A stretch of 64,000 bases of DNA from contig CAWBZX010000013.1 of assembly GCA_963793295.1 (NCBI GenBank), forward strand, positions 434,001-498,000, in the 5' to 3' direction. Source of the DNA: JAHDHW01 sp963793295. Its GTDB lineage: Bacteria; Bacteroidota; Bacteroidia; Chitinophagales; Saprospiraceae. The position numbers and the translations under genes were made by a program. The notes under the pieces were generated by a model. The model saw only the letters and a list, made by a program, of their open reading frames with translations. It was not told the origin of the DNA and did no database searches. Below, piece after piece: positions 47,575 to 56,455 of the stretch. Numbering within the stretch: the first letter of the stretch is position 1; each line of letters starts with the position of its first letter.

Positions 47575-47582
47575 CAAAAGTA
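47575..47582 (-). promoter_or_regulatory. -7 promoter element of the wzz-like gene
   Basis: The minus strand reads TACTTTTG, exact TAnnTTTG, 18 bases before the ATG at 47556. Its position rules out the upstream TTG start. Confidence 0.55.
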
Positions 47583-47799
47583 GAAAAAATGGCCTTTATA
47601 TTTCACTCGTGTTCGTATAAAGATTTTAAGCGACGATGTTAAAGGTTTTTTTTACCTACTTTTTTTACTTACTTTTTTCAACTAAAAAATTCAATTTTCA
47701 GGTTGCGATAAATTAAAATGTTGTAACAATTTGTAATCGGTAATTTGGTTTCTATATTATTTGTTTAATAAAATTCTTTAAAAGTAATCTCATTTATTG

Positions 47800-49248
47800 C
47801 TAAATACGCTGATTGGTCAATAGTAAATTACGAATCATTTTGATATCAATTAGTCTGAAAATAAAAGCAAACACCAATCCTATACTAATTATTGCAATGA
47901 AATTGAACTTCCAGTCAAATAATGAGATAAAAGTAATCATCCAACTTGCTCCGATTACTATGAAAATGAAAGCAACAATTCTAAAAAATGTTGGATAATC
48001 GACTTTTAATCCAAAGGTTACATTAACCAACCAGATTTGAGCAATCAATACAAAGAACTGAGTAATAATAGTTGCTACTGCAGCTCCTTCCGCTTTGTAA
48101 TGCGGTATAAAGAAATAATTTAAAAGGACATTGATCAAAACGCCAATAACAAAAATAGCATTCATTTTCATTAAGCTTCCATTGGCAGTAAGTAATGTCC
48201 CGTAAACTTGTATACCACTCAATGCGATAAAACTTATCATCAAATACCTTAGTACACTTCCCCAGTAAAAGGTTGCATCTTTGTATAAAAGAATCATAAT
48301 GTCTTCGCTATTAAAAAAAGTAGCTACAACTAAAGTTATTGATCCTGCCCAGATCATTTGAAAGCTAAACCGCAAGAGAGAGTCAACGCCAGTTCCTTCT
48401 TTAATAATTTTTGAAAACATGGGTAAAAGCAATCCTGCAAACAAAAAAGCAAACATATTACTTGCATCAAGCAAACGATAAGCGGAAGCATATATTCCAG
48501 CTTCAAAGCCTCCGTCAGGGAGCATTCGTTCGATCATTACCGCATCAATACGCGTGTAAGCTGTCATCAAAAAAACAACCAAAGCATAAGGATAGCTTTC
48601 TTTAAAAATCCCTTTTATAAAAGCCAGATTAAAACGGAACGATAGTTTTTTTAACCGACTTTTGATAACGCTAAAAGCGAGTAAAGCTGTGAGGGTTAAT
48701 GATATCGTTTGTGCATAGATAAAATATTCAATTCTAAAACTTTCGCTAAAAGGATGAACCCACAACAATACACTACAAATAATAATCATCAGCAATTTGT
48801 CAAGGGCAGATAAGAAGCTGTCAATACGATACATCGCCAAACCAGAGATGTTTGATCGCAGGAAAAAAATCAAACTGACGAGTAACTGATTGATTGCTAT
48901 AGCGACCAAAAGATGAAAGTAAATACCATAACCGGAGAGCCAGGCAATGAAAAAAGTAAAGGCCAGATATAAGATACCCAATAAGCCTTTTACGATAAGA
49001 ATATTAGGGAAATATTTATCAAGGAGTTGGTTGTGGCGAGCAATATTTCTATTGTTAAAGCTATTGATGCCAAAGTCATTAAAAATTTGCAACAGATAAG
49101 TGAAATTCAACAATGCGAAATAAATCCCATAAGTTTCAGCGCCAACAACATTCTGAACAGTTCGGTCAATACCAAAAATAAAAAAAGGCTTGATCAGCAA
49201 ATTGATCGAAACCAAAAAGGTAATATTGATAAGAAATGCTCTGTTCAT
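47800..49248 (-). CDS. Polysaccharide flippase (Wzx/MATE-like, MOP superfamily)
   Basis: 482 residues with about fourteen membrane spans and short loops: FGINSFNNRNIARHNQLL near the start, SYPYALVVFLMTAYTRIDAVMIERMLPDGGFEAGIYASAYRLLDASN in the middle, FIPHYKAEGAAVATIITQ late. This is the oligosaccharide flippase pattern, moving lipid-linked sugar units across the inner membrane. It is upstream of the wzz-like and ligase genes on the same strand, with a 243-base gap and separate -7 elements. No glycosyltransferases are adjacent, so the sugar cannot be guessed. Confidence 0.9.
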   Translation of the reverse strand: MNRAFLINITFLVSINLLIKPFFIFGIDRTVQNVVGAETYGIYFALLNFTYLLQIFNDFGINSFNNRNIARHNQLLDKYFPNILIVKGLLGILYLAFTFFIAWLSGYGIYFHLLVAIAINQLLVSLIFFLRSNISGLAMYRIDSFLSALDKLLMIIICSVLLWVHPFSESFRIEYFIYAQTISLTLTALLAFSVIKSRLKKLSFRFNLAFIKGIFKESYPYALVVFLMTAYTRIDAVMIERMLPDGGFEAGIYASAYRLLDASNMFAFLFAGLLLPMFSKIIKEGTGVDSLLRFSFQMIWAGSITLVVATFFNSEDIMILLYKDATFYWGSVLRYLMISFIALSGIQVYGTLLTANGSLMKMNAIFVIGVLINVLLNYFFIPHYKAEGAAVATIITQFFVLIAQIWLVNVTFGLKVDYPTFFRIVAFIFIVIGASWMITFISLFDWKFNFIAIISIGLVFAFIFRLIDIKMIRNLLLTNQRI

Positions 49249-49280
49249 TCAGTAAATTTGGTATTCATTGAAAAGCAAGG

Positions 49281-49288
49281 CAAAAGTA
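49281..49288 (-). promoter_or_regulatory. -7 promoter element of the flippase gene
   Basis: The minus strand reads TACTTTTG, exact TAnnTTTG and identical to the element of the wzz-like gene, 32 bases before the ATG at 49248. Confidence 0.5.
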
Positions 49289-49457
49289 GGAAAGATCATG
49301 GTTCATTCATAGTTAAAAGTTAAAATCACAAATAAGGAATGAAGAACCCTTTGTACCGAACAAGGAGTTAGAAATTAATAATAATGAATTGAAGGAGATT
49401 AAAAGATAAATAAGAATCGAGGGTAATAATTTCCTAACCCACTTACCCCTTACCTCC

Positions 49458-50696
49458 CTACTCATGCCGCAAGGCTTCAATCGGATCAAGGCGGGAAGCT
49501 TTTAAAGCGGGATATAAGCCAGAAATTAAGCCTACGATCATACAAACGGTAACGCCTAGAATCATCCAGGCCCAGGGAATTAAGAAGCTGCCGCCCATAG
49601 CGTAGGTGACGATATTTCCAATCAAAATCCCAAGAAGAATACCCATTATTCCTCCGAGTTGGCAAATGACGATGGCTTCGGTTAGAAATTGAATTAGTAC
49701 ATTCATCCGGTTAGCGCCCAGCGCTTTTCGAACACCAATTTCTTTGGTCCGTTCGGTAACGGACACCAACATAATATTCATCAGACCAATAGCAGCGCCT
49801 AACAAAGTGACTAATCCGATGGCTATTGCTGCCCACCGAAATTTGACCGTATTTTCTTTGAGAATGGCCACAAAACTGTCGCTTTTAAAAATTTCAAAAT
49901 CATTTTCTTCTGAAGCTTTTAATCCGCGGACATTTCGGAAAGTTCCGATAGTTACCGCTTCAGCAGCTTCCAGATCTTCTGGGTTAAAAGTTGCAACTGA
50001 AACATTGTAGTTCCTATTTTGGGAACCATAATATCGTTTTACGTTTAATAATGGAGCAAAAATTACTCTGTCTTCACTTGCATTAAGGGATGATCCTTTC
50101 GATTTTAAGATGCCAACAATTTTATATTTGATGTTCCCTACGGATATTATTTTATCAATCGCTTTTTCAGGTTTATTGTCAAAAAGTAATTTGACGATGT
50201 CCATCCCTACGATGATTTTATTACTGCCACTCATTACTTCAGACATGGATAAATTTCGACCATACTCAATTTCATAACCTTTTACATCTAGAAAATTTTC
50301 ATCGATTCCAATAAATCGAACATTTGGATTGGTTTTCTCATCGCCGTATTTTGCCGTAGCAAGTTCTGTCCCAAAAACCCGGACAGATACCCTGGCCGGA
50401 AAATTAAATCGTTCTTTAAATTCCATAGCCTGCTTAAAACTAATAACATCTCCCCGCTTTGATTGTCTGCCTCTTCGATTCCCGACAACGCGATCTCTTT
50501 TAGGCTCGATGTCAAATGAATTGGCACCCATTCGAATAAAATTATCCTGAAGGGAGAATAGCGCTGCATCAATAGCAGTTAAAATCCCAACCAAAGCCAT
50601 TATGCCGAAAGCAATAATCAAGATTGTAAGAATCGATCGCAGTAGATTTGATTTAACCGATTCGAGGGCAACTTTTATATTTTCATTGACATTCAT
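49458..50696 (-). CDS. ABC transporter permease, MacB/FtsX type
   Basis: 412 residues: N-terminal membrane helix (ILTILIIAFGIMALVGILTAI), a periplasmic MacB-PCD domain (about 50-270: FDIEPKRDRVVGNRRGR, VRFIGIDENFLDVKGYEIEYGRNL), then three membrane helices of the FtsX domain with TERTKEIGVRKALGANRMNVLIQFLTEA and SGLYPALKASRLDPIEALRHE at the end. It is a permease of the mechanotransmission type; its ATPase is not in the window. Single gene with a -7 element at 50720. Confidence 0.93.
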   Translation of the reverse strand: MNVNENIKVALESVKSNLLRSILTILIIAFGIMALVGILTAIDAALFSLQDNFIRMGANSFDIEPKRDRVVGNRRGRQSKRGDVISFKQAMEFKERFNFPARVSVRVFGTELATAKYGDEKTNPNVRFIGIDENFLDVKGYEIEYGRNLSMSEVMSGSNKIIVGMDIVKLLFDNKPEKAIDKIISVGNIKYKIVGILKSKGSSLNASEDRVIFAPLLNVKRYYGSQNRNYNVSVATFNPEDLEAAEAVTIGTFRNVRGLKASEENDFEIFKSDSFVAILKENTVKFRWAAIAIGLVTLLGAAIGLMNIMLVSVTERTKEIGVRKALGANRMNVLIQFLTEAIVICQLGGIMGILLGILIGNIVTYAMGGSFLIPWAWMILGVTVCMIVGLISGLYPALKASRLDPIEALRHE

Positions 50697-50719
50697 ATTC
50701 TAGAAATAGATTGGAACAT

Positions 50720-50727
50720 CAAAAATA
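50720..50727 (-). promoter_or_regulatory. -7 promoter element of the MacB-type permease gene
   Basis: The minus strand reads TATTTTTG, exact TAnnTTTG, 23 bases before the ATG at 50696. Confidence 0.45.
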
Positions 50728-50782
50728 GATTATCCAATGCAGAAAAGAGATACTCTTCGATAAAAAGAACACCTTAATAGAC

Positions 50783-51598
50783 CTATTTAATTTCCTTGGG
50801 GTAAAACGCAGCATTGATGGGTTCAAAAAATTTGGCTACGATATTTGGATTTACAGCAATGATTTCTTTTCCGAAAAGATAATTAGAACCTCCGCTAAAG
50901 TCCATTACCTTACCTCCTGCTTCCTCAACAATAAAAGCGCCTCCTGCAACATCCCAGGCATTCAGGCTGTATTCATAAAACCCATCAAATCTACCGCAAG
51001 CGACATAAACAAGATCCAGCGCAGCTGACCCAAATCGACGAATTCCTCGAGTGCTATTCATGAAAATATCGAGTGTTTTAAAATAAGGTTTGATGCGATC
51101 ATAATCATAGTATGGAAATCCTGTAGCAATCAAAGACTCGGCAAGTGTTTTCGAGTTGCTGACGTTGATTTTTTTATTATTCAAAAAGGCACCACCGCCT
51201 TCCCATGCATAAAAACACTCATCGCGATTGACTTCCAGTACAATTCCTAAAATAGTCTTCTGATGATGTTGTAAAGCAACGCTAATGGAGAAAAAAGGTA
51301 ATTGATGTAAAAAATTAGTAGTTCCATCCAAAGGGTCAATGATCCATCGAAAAACGCCGTCTTTTTGCTCGACCGTTTCTTCTTCCGTCAAAAAAGTGGC
51401 GTCTGGAACCAAAGCCCCAAGCCCTTTTACAAGCTGCTTCTCAGCTGTTTTGTCAACGTAGCTGACCAGACTGTTCAGGCTTTTTGTTTCTATGGCTTCC
51501 GTTGTTACTTTTCCAAGTTCTTGTTTGAGGAAAGTGCCAACATTTTTGACGACTTCACAGCTTTGGTGGCAAATAATTTCCAGTTCAGATTGGGTCAT
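50783..51598 (-). CDS. Inositol monophosphatase family protein
   Basis: 271 residues from ATG 51598 (MTQSELEIICHQSC); the frame begins 20 codons earlier but those residues are outside the family. Metal-site motifs: FLTEEETVE, WIIDPLDGTTNFLHQLPFFSISVAL, and LNAWDVAGGAFIVEEAGGKVMDFSGG. Family members remove phosphate from inositol phosphate or similar sugar phosphates; some act on 3'-phosphoadenosine phosphate. The exact substrate is not inferable. It lies downstream of the nfu gene but a terminator stands between them. Confidence 0.92.
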   Translation of the reverse strand: MTQSELEIICHQSCEVVKNVGTFLKQELGKVTTEAIETKSLNSLVSYVDKTAEKQLVKGLGALVPDATFLTEEETVEQKDGVFRWIIDPLDGTTNFLHQLPFFSISVALQHHQKTILGIVLEVNRDECFYAWEGGGAFLNNKKINVSNSKTLAESLIATGFPYYDYDRIKPYFKTLDIFMNSTRGIRRFGSAALDLVYVACGRFDGFYEYSLNAWDVAGGAFIVEEAGGKVMDFSGGSNYLFGKEIIAVNPNIVAKFFEPINAAFYPKEIK

Positions 51599-51668
51599 TG
51601 GTTTGTTTTTAGGGTGTAAAAATGAAAAATCATTTTTAAGAAGGGGAACCGTTTCCAATAAAAGTGCT

Positions 51669-51712
51669 AAAAAAAATAAGAGCTGAAAACGAAAATCTGT
51701 TTTCAGCTCTTA
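51669..51712 (-). terminator. Rho-independent terminator of nfu
   Basis: 14-bp perfect stem (51677-51690 with 51699-51712) around an 8-base loop. On the minus strand it is followed by eight U (complement of 51669-51676). It lies 40 bases past the nfu stop. Confidence 0.85.
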
Positions 51713-51752
51713 CCTAAGAAAATATAATTCATTAACTATATAAATTGCTGGT

Positions 51753-52370
51753 TTATCCCATCTCAGCTACAACCTCAGTCACTTCGGGCACCATTCTTTT
51801 AAGCATACCTTCAATTCCCGCTTTAAGCGTAACTGTTGAAGAAGGACAACCACTGCAACTACCTTGAAGGATAACAACTACTTTTCCTTTATCAAAGTTT
51901 TTAAACTCGATATTTCCACCATCCATCTCGACGGCAGGCTTAACGTAAGTATCAATCAAATCTTTGATTTTCTTTACCAATTCAGCTTCCTCACCTGTGT
52001 ATTCATAGCTTGCGCCACGTTCCGCTTCCAACTCTTCCATTGCTTCTTCAAAACCATCATTCATGATTGGTTTGCCATCTTCAATATATTTTTTGATGAA
52101 GTCTTTTGCCTGGAGCATGATGTCTTCCCACGTATAGTTGAACTCTTTGGTGATGGTCACAAAATTGTTGCAGATATAAACACCTTTTACGTAAGGCAAT
52201 TGAAATAAAGCCGTTCCCATTGGAGACCATTCTTTCGCCAAATCTTCTTCTCTGAAATCCGCAGTTCCTTTATAAATCATTCGATTTGTAACGAATTTTA
52301 AGGACTCAGGATTAGGTGTTTGCTCAGTGTAAAGCATTACCGGATTCTTAGTTGCTGTGTTATTTTCCAT
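51753..52370 (-). CDS. nfu: Nfu-type iron-sulfur cluster carrier
   Basis: 205 residues: an N-terminal Nfu scaffold domain (YTEQTPNPESLKFVTNR, about 14-100), a glutamate-rich link, and a C-terminal NifU-like domain (about 128-205) with AVEMDGGNIEFKNF and the cluster cysteines C172 and C175 in GSCSGCPSS. It delivers Fe-S clusters to target enzymes in the cytoplasm. Length and domain order match Nfu1-type carriers. Single gene with promoter and terminator of its own. Confidence 0.94.
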   Translation of the reverse strand: MENNTATKNPVMLYTEQTPNPESLKFVTNRMIYKGTADFREEDLAKEWSPMGTALFQLPYVKGVYICNNFVTITKEFNYTWEDIMLQAKDFIKKYIEDGKPIMNDGFEEAMEELEAERGASYEYTGEEAELVKKIKDLIDTYVKPAVEMDGGNIEFKNFDKGKVVVILQGSCSGCPSSTVTLKAGIEGMLKRMVPEVTEVVAEMG

Positions 52371-52400
52371 TTTCTCTTTTTCTTATTTAGAATAATTCTA

Positions 52401-52408
52401 CAAAGATA
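52401..52408 (-). promoter_or_regulatory. -7 promoter element of nfu
   Basis: The minus strand reads TATCTTTG, exact TAnnTTTG, 30 bases before the ATG at 52370. Confidence 0.5.
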
Positions 52409-52495
52409 ACACATTTTTTAAAGCTATGTTTTTAATAAGCTTGAAATTTTTAAAGACTTGGGCTAAAGGGATTAAACGTCTTGGGAAAAGCATTT

Positions 52496-53368
52496 TTAAA
52501 ATTTATAAAATACACCGACAGAATAAGATGGATTGGCAAAGATTAGTTTCCCTGAGATAGCTGTGCCGTATGTAAAGGATGCTCCCCAATTGTCATTGAT
52601 ATTGTAAGCGATTTCTGGAGAAATCGTCAGATGTTCGCTATTGTTGGCAAATAAGCTGGTTCCTGTATTGTTATCATCTTTTCGTGTACCGTTTTGCAAA
52701 GATTTAACACCGTAAAAACGCATAATAGCTGTTATCCTGTTTTTAAATAAATTGGCGCCCGCTTCGATCCCAAATCGCCATTCGTCAGAAAATCCTCCAT
52801 TTCGTTGATTGAAACCAAAATAAGCGTTCGTGTAAGTATTTACTTTCCCTAAATTAAAAGAAGTACCGGCATCAACGACTAACATTTGATTGAACTCACC
52901 ATCACCTGTTTGAAGATTCCCGAGTTGGCCTCCGCTTGACTTCCCCAAAGGAAGGCCAAGTGTTAAAGTGGCGCTAACCGCAACAGGCTTATTGACGAAC
53001 AAACCATATTTCAAACTAATGTCTGTATCCCCAATGGCATTGATGGCATCGCCCGGAACGATAACTTTACCTGTGGTTCCGGAAACAATATTGTTTGAAT
53101 AAACTCGACTGAAAAAGGGAAAATATACAATCCCGGTCAATCGGTCTGTAAAACCATATTCCGTATAAATACTAGTATTGAAGGTTCCAGTGGTGACATT
53201 TGGATCCAGCATTCCTGTGTCCGTGAAATGTTGATTGGAAATCACCCACCATTGGGAAAGTTTGAAATATCCGTGATTTTTTGGTTGAGGCCAGCCACCC
53301 CCTGCCATAAGCATGTTTGCCAAAAGCAGAAATAACCCGACCAAAAGAAAATTTTTATATTTTATCAT
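52496..53368 (-). CDS. Outer-membrane beta-barrel protein (transporter-like)
   Basis: 290 residues. Signal peptide (cut near MAGGGW), then strands with aromatic ends: YFKLSQWWVISNQHF, YTEYGFTDRLTGIVYFPFF, ISLKYGLFVNKPVAVSATLTLGLPLG, NNWGASFTYGTAI and a terminal F (FYKF), as needed for barrel assembly. It is the third gene of the msrA-DM13-barrel operon (20 bases after the DM13 gene). Substrate unknown. Confidence 0.75.
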   Translation of the reverse strand: MIKYKNFLLVGLFLLLANMLMAGGGWPQPKNHGYFKLSQWWVISNQHFTDTGMLDPNVTTGTFNTSIYTEYGFTDRLTGIVYFPFFSRVYSNNIVSGTTGKVIVPGDAINAIGDTDISLKYGLFVNKPVAVSATLTLGLPLGKSSGGQLGNLQTGDGEFNQMLVVDAGTSFNLGKVNTYTNAYFGFNQRNGGFSDEWRFGIEAGANLFKNRITAIMRFYGVKSLQNGTRKDDNNTGTSLFANNSEHLTISPEIAYNINDNWGASFTYGTAISGKLIFANPSYSVGVFYKF

Positions 53369-53388
53369 GATTCTTTACTTTGAGAAAA

Positions 53389-54075
53389 TCAATTTTCGAA
53401 TTCGCCATCTCCTACTTTCACACCAAAAGGTTTGCAGTAATAAAGCAAGTAATTATAAGTATTCAATTCAATACCAGCGGGAATTTCATAAGCATGCGCT
53501 CCGTTAAAGACAGAAACTTTTCCGATTTCTAAAGCACCATCGACTGAATTTGGATTGTTGGTTAAATAAAGATATAAACCGGGAAGGTTTGAGGAAGCTA
53601 TGTAGTCATTTTCCAAATCCAGCATAAGCTGATTGCCTTCTGAACGAAGTACAAAAGAGCCCTGTAAAGTATAACTACTTGTGGTACGTAACTCGCCGTT
53701 TCTATCGGTTGAAATGATCGTCGTACTTTCTGGATTGACAGCAACCGGGATCTGGTCACTTACTGAATTTGATTCGTCAAGATCTACAGTGGCAGTGACC
53801 GTGGCTTCTCCCAAAGTAACACCAGTGGCAACCCCGTCTTCATCAATACTCAGGATAGTTGAGTCCGAACTGGTCCAAAGTACAAATCTGCTCTCTTCCT
53901 GACCTACATTATTTAAAAAGATTGCTTTAAAAGTATAAGAAGTTCCTAATTTTAAACTATCGATTGCATTGGAAATTCGAACTTCTTCCTCTACAGTATC
54001 GAAAATGATATCATCACCAATACATCCTGTCATCATGAAATTGACAACGATCAAAAAATAAACAATCTGTTTCAT
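53389..54075 (-). CDS. Lipoprotein with Ig-like domain and C-terminal DM13 domain
   Basis: 228 residues. Signal peptide and lipobox MTGC (C18). A BIG2-like bacterial Ig domain (about 30-115: GTSYTFKAIFLNN, WTSSDSTILSIDEDGVATGVTLGEATVTATV) is followed by a DM13-like domain (about 125-225) with GSFVLRSEGNQLMLDL, LPGLYLYLTNNPN, ALEIGKVSVFNGAHAYEIPAG and the conserved cysteine in LLYYCKPFGVKVG. DM13 domains are linked to redox chemistry with a near-invariant cysteine. It lies 7 bases after msrA, so a role with methionine sulfoxide repair in the envelope is inferred. Confidence 0.75.
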   Translation of the reverse strand: MKQIVYFLIVVNFMMTGCIGDDIIFDTVEEEVRISNAIDSLKLGTSYTFKAIFLNNVGQEESRFVLWTSSDSTILSIDEDGVATGVTLGEATVTATVDLDESNSVSDQIPVAVNPESTTIISTDRNGELRTTSSYTLQGSFVLRSEGNQLMLDLENDYIASSNLPGLYLYLTNNPNSVDGALEIGKVSVFNGAHAYEIPAGIELNTYNYLLYYCKPFGVKVGDGEFEN

Positions 54076-54082
54076 GCTAATT

Positions 54083-54769
54083 TTATTTTCGGTATTTTTC
54101 TTTTAAAATGGAGGCAAAAGATTTCTCCACTTTCTCCACTTTTGGACGACTGACACTTTTTACATAAGGTTGGTTCGGATTGAGTTCATAATAATTCTGG
54201 TGATAATCTTCAGCAACCCAAAATTCAGTGTAAGGGCTCACTTCAGTTACAATTGATTTCCCCAGCTTTCCAGAATCATTGATTTTTTCTATTGTTTTTT
54301 CAGCCAATGCTTTTTGAGCGTCATCGTGATAAAAAATAGCAGAACGATAAGCTGTACCCACATCAGGACCTTGTCGATTTAAGGTAGTCGGGTCATGCGC
54401 TACAAAAAACACATCCAGTAAAGTTTGAAAACTGACGACTTCCGGATCGTAATAGATCATAATCGCCTCAGCATGACCGGTTGATCCACCGCCCACTTCT
54501 TTGTAAGTTGCCCGTTGAGTCTTTCCACCAGAATAGCCGCTAATGACGTCTTTCACTCCTTCGATGCGTTCGAACGCAGCTTCGGTACACCAAAAACACC
54601 CTCCTGCGAAAGTGGCGACTTCGTAATTTTTATAATCATCTCCTTTAATATATTCAGAGATCGATTGGGTTCCATTCTTTTTGGGTTTTGTCATTTTCCC
54701 TTCCTGCTGGCTACAGCCCATGGTTGCAGTCGAAAAGAGAAAAGTAAGAATCATTAATTGCTTTAACAT
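54083..54769 (-). CDS. msrA: Peptide-methionine (S)-S-oxide reductase, lipoprotein form
   Basis: 228 residues from ATG 54769 (MLKQLMILTFLF), eleven codons below the frame's first ATG and the one that gives a proper signal. Lipobox TMGC (C19). The MsrA domain has the active site GGCFWCTEAAF (C58), YSGGKTQRATYKEVGGGSTGHAEA, PTTLNRQGPDVGTAYRSAI and PYTEFWVAEDYHQNY. It repairs oxidised methionine; the lipobox puts it outside the cytoplasm. No MsrB domain is fused. First gene of the operon with the DM13 and barrel genes. Confidence 0.95.
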   Translation of the reverse strand: MLKQLMILTFLFSTATMGCSQQEGKMTKPKKNGTQSISEYIKGDDYKNYEVATFAGGCFWCTEAAFERIEGVKDVISGYSGGKTQRATYKEVGGGSTGHAEAIMIYYDPEVVSFQTLLDVFFVAHDPTTLNRQGPDVGTAYRSAIFYHDDAQKALAEKTIEKINDSGKLGKSIVTEVSPYTEFWVAEDYHQNYYELNPNQPYVKSVSRPKVEKVEKSFASILKEKYRK

Positions 54770-54786
54770 AATTATATTTTTTACTA

Positions 54787-54794
54787 CAAAAATA
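54787..54794 (-). promoter_or_regulatory. -7 promoter element of the msrA operon
   Basis: The minus strand reads TATTTTTG, exact TAnnTTTG, 17 bases before the ATG at 54769. Confidence 0.45.
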
Positions 54795-54853
54795 AGCTTC
54801 AACTATAACAGAAGTATCACGAAAGGGTTGAATATTGATAAAGGAAAAGGAAA

Positions 54854-56248
54854 TCAGGCGTTGTGAAATTGATCAATCAGCCAATCTCTTTCAGTCAGGG
54901 GATCAGCATTTTGAATTTGATTGTTTAGGGCTTTCATTTTCAATTTATCATTTCCGTTGATGCTCAATAATTTCCGTGTAATTTGAATTATATTCCGGTA
55001 GTTTTTTTGGTGATATCCAATAACTCTTTTCCTTCGAATGTAATTTTTCATTGCCTCCAAATGTGCTTCCAAAAGATCATACTCATCTAGTTCGTAGTAA
55101 ATTTTCAGCAAAAGCGTTTTGGCGCCAAGGTTAAGCAATAGGTCTCTGTAATTGGATTTCTGCAGCATGCTCAAAGCGGCATCATAGTTTTTGAGATGAT
55201 ATTCTAATTTTGCTAATGAATAACTAAAAGAGCTTTCACGGTATTTTCGTTTCAGATTCTTTTTATACAGATAAATAAAGTCTTTTACCCATTCAAAATC
55301 TCCGGTTTTTAAACCTGCTGAGACGATATTGTGGTAGGTGAAACGTGAAAGTATTCCATTTTCCAATAAGTATCCTTTTTGTAAACCTTCTTTATAAAGA
55401 TCCATTACCTCTTCGAAATAATTAGCTTCGCCATCATTAATTCTTTTGATACAATAATTGATGGCTTGTAAATACAAATCACGAATTTCCCAAGTTGAAA
55501 ATACCGTTCCTTTTTTTAATAATAAATCTTTAAATGTTCTAAAATGTCTTTCTTCATCAGGTTCAGAAAGCATAAAATAACAATGAAAATACACTGCAAT
55601 TGCAGGGATAGATTGAAAATTTCGGGACTTTAAAAATACAATTAAAGGACCCAAAAATCCAATATCGAATTCGGACTTGTAAATAGCTTTATGAGAAAGC
55701 AATAAACAAACCTGCCGAAGTTTGGCGATCAAATAAGCAATATCCAACGTGTCCGATAATTCCTGCCGATTCAATTCTGCTGTAGGAGTGTCTGCAGATT
55801 CCAGTTGAAAATATTCGAATTGCATTTGAAAATTATAATTATACCAACCGGCATTGCGCAGTTCTTTTTTCTGGAGGGCGATGATGCCTTCTTTGATTGT
55901 TCGACGAACCTGTTCGGGCAAATTACGTTTTTTATAGGCGCTTAAGATTAAACTTTTCTGCGTTTCTTCATTCTCAAAAAACTCAGCTACTGACAGGTAT
56001 TTTTCAATCTGTCGGAATAAATAGCTCATCACCAAACGCAATTTAGTAGCATCAAAAGCGTCACTAGGAAAGAGTTTTGTAAAGACTTTTTCGGCTTCAA
56101 GGCTTTCTTTTTCCAGAATTAAATATTCAAACAGATCGACAACATCTTGCCTTTGATTAAAGAAAGGAGAGTGTAAAAATTTCCTTAAATTACGTATATC
56201 CTGACTGTTTAATTGATTAACAACCTGTTTCAGTTTACTTTTTTGCAC
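54854..56248 (-). CDS. Conserved helical protein of unknown function
   Basis: 464 residues, GTG start, no signal peptide or membrane span. The chain is nearly all helix with repeated pairs such as SSFSYSLAKLEYHLKNYDAALSMLQK and TLLLKIYYELDEYDLLEAHLEAMKNYI, so it is TPR-like from about 230 on. The opening LNSQDIRNLRKFLHSPFFNQRQDVVDLFEYL resembles a motif I associate with large hypothetical proteins of Saprospiria. I do not know its function. Single gene, 84 bases upstream of msrA on the same strand. Confidence 0.75.
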   Translation of the reverse strand: MQKSKLKQVVNQLNSQDIRNLRKFLHSPFFNQRQDVVDLFEYLILEKESLEAEKVFTKLFPSDAFDATKLRLVMSYLFRQIEKYLSVAEFFENEETQKSLILSAYKKRNLPEQVRRTIKEGIIALQKKELRNAGWYNYNFQMQFEYFQLESADTPTAELNRQELSDTLDIAYLIAKLRQVCLLLSHKAIYKSEFDIGFLGPLIVFLKSRNFQSIPAIAVYFHCYFMLSEPDEERHFRTFKDLLLKKGTVFSTWEIRDLYLQAINYCIKRINDGEANYFEEVMDLYKEGLQKGYLLENGILSRFTYHNIVSAGLKTGDFEWVKDFIYLYKKNLKRKYRESSFSYSLAKLEYHLKNYDAALSMLQKSNYRDLLLNLGAKTLLLKIYYELDEYDLLEAHLEAMKNYIRRKRVIGYHQKNYRNIIQITRKLLSINGNDKLKMKALNNQIQNADPLTERDWLIDQFHNA

Positions 56249-56455
56249 AAATTTTCTCTATTCTTATTTTTTTAAATTATTGATTTACAGAAAATTATAA
56301 TTTTTTATATCGAAATACTACTCTACAAAATACAAAATTTGTCTTTGTTTTTATAAAATGAAATTCAGATTATTATAAAGTGAAAAAGTAGAACAGCAGT
56401 TAAACAAATAATAAGCACAAAAGCTGTAGAATTTTTTAATGAATCAAGCAGCAAA

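Noticed and set aside
51864..52208. 114-codon plus-strand frame opposite nfu
   Set aside because: Antisense to the conserved Nfu domains; no motif of its own.
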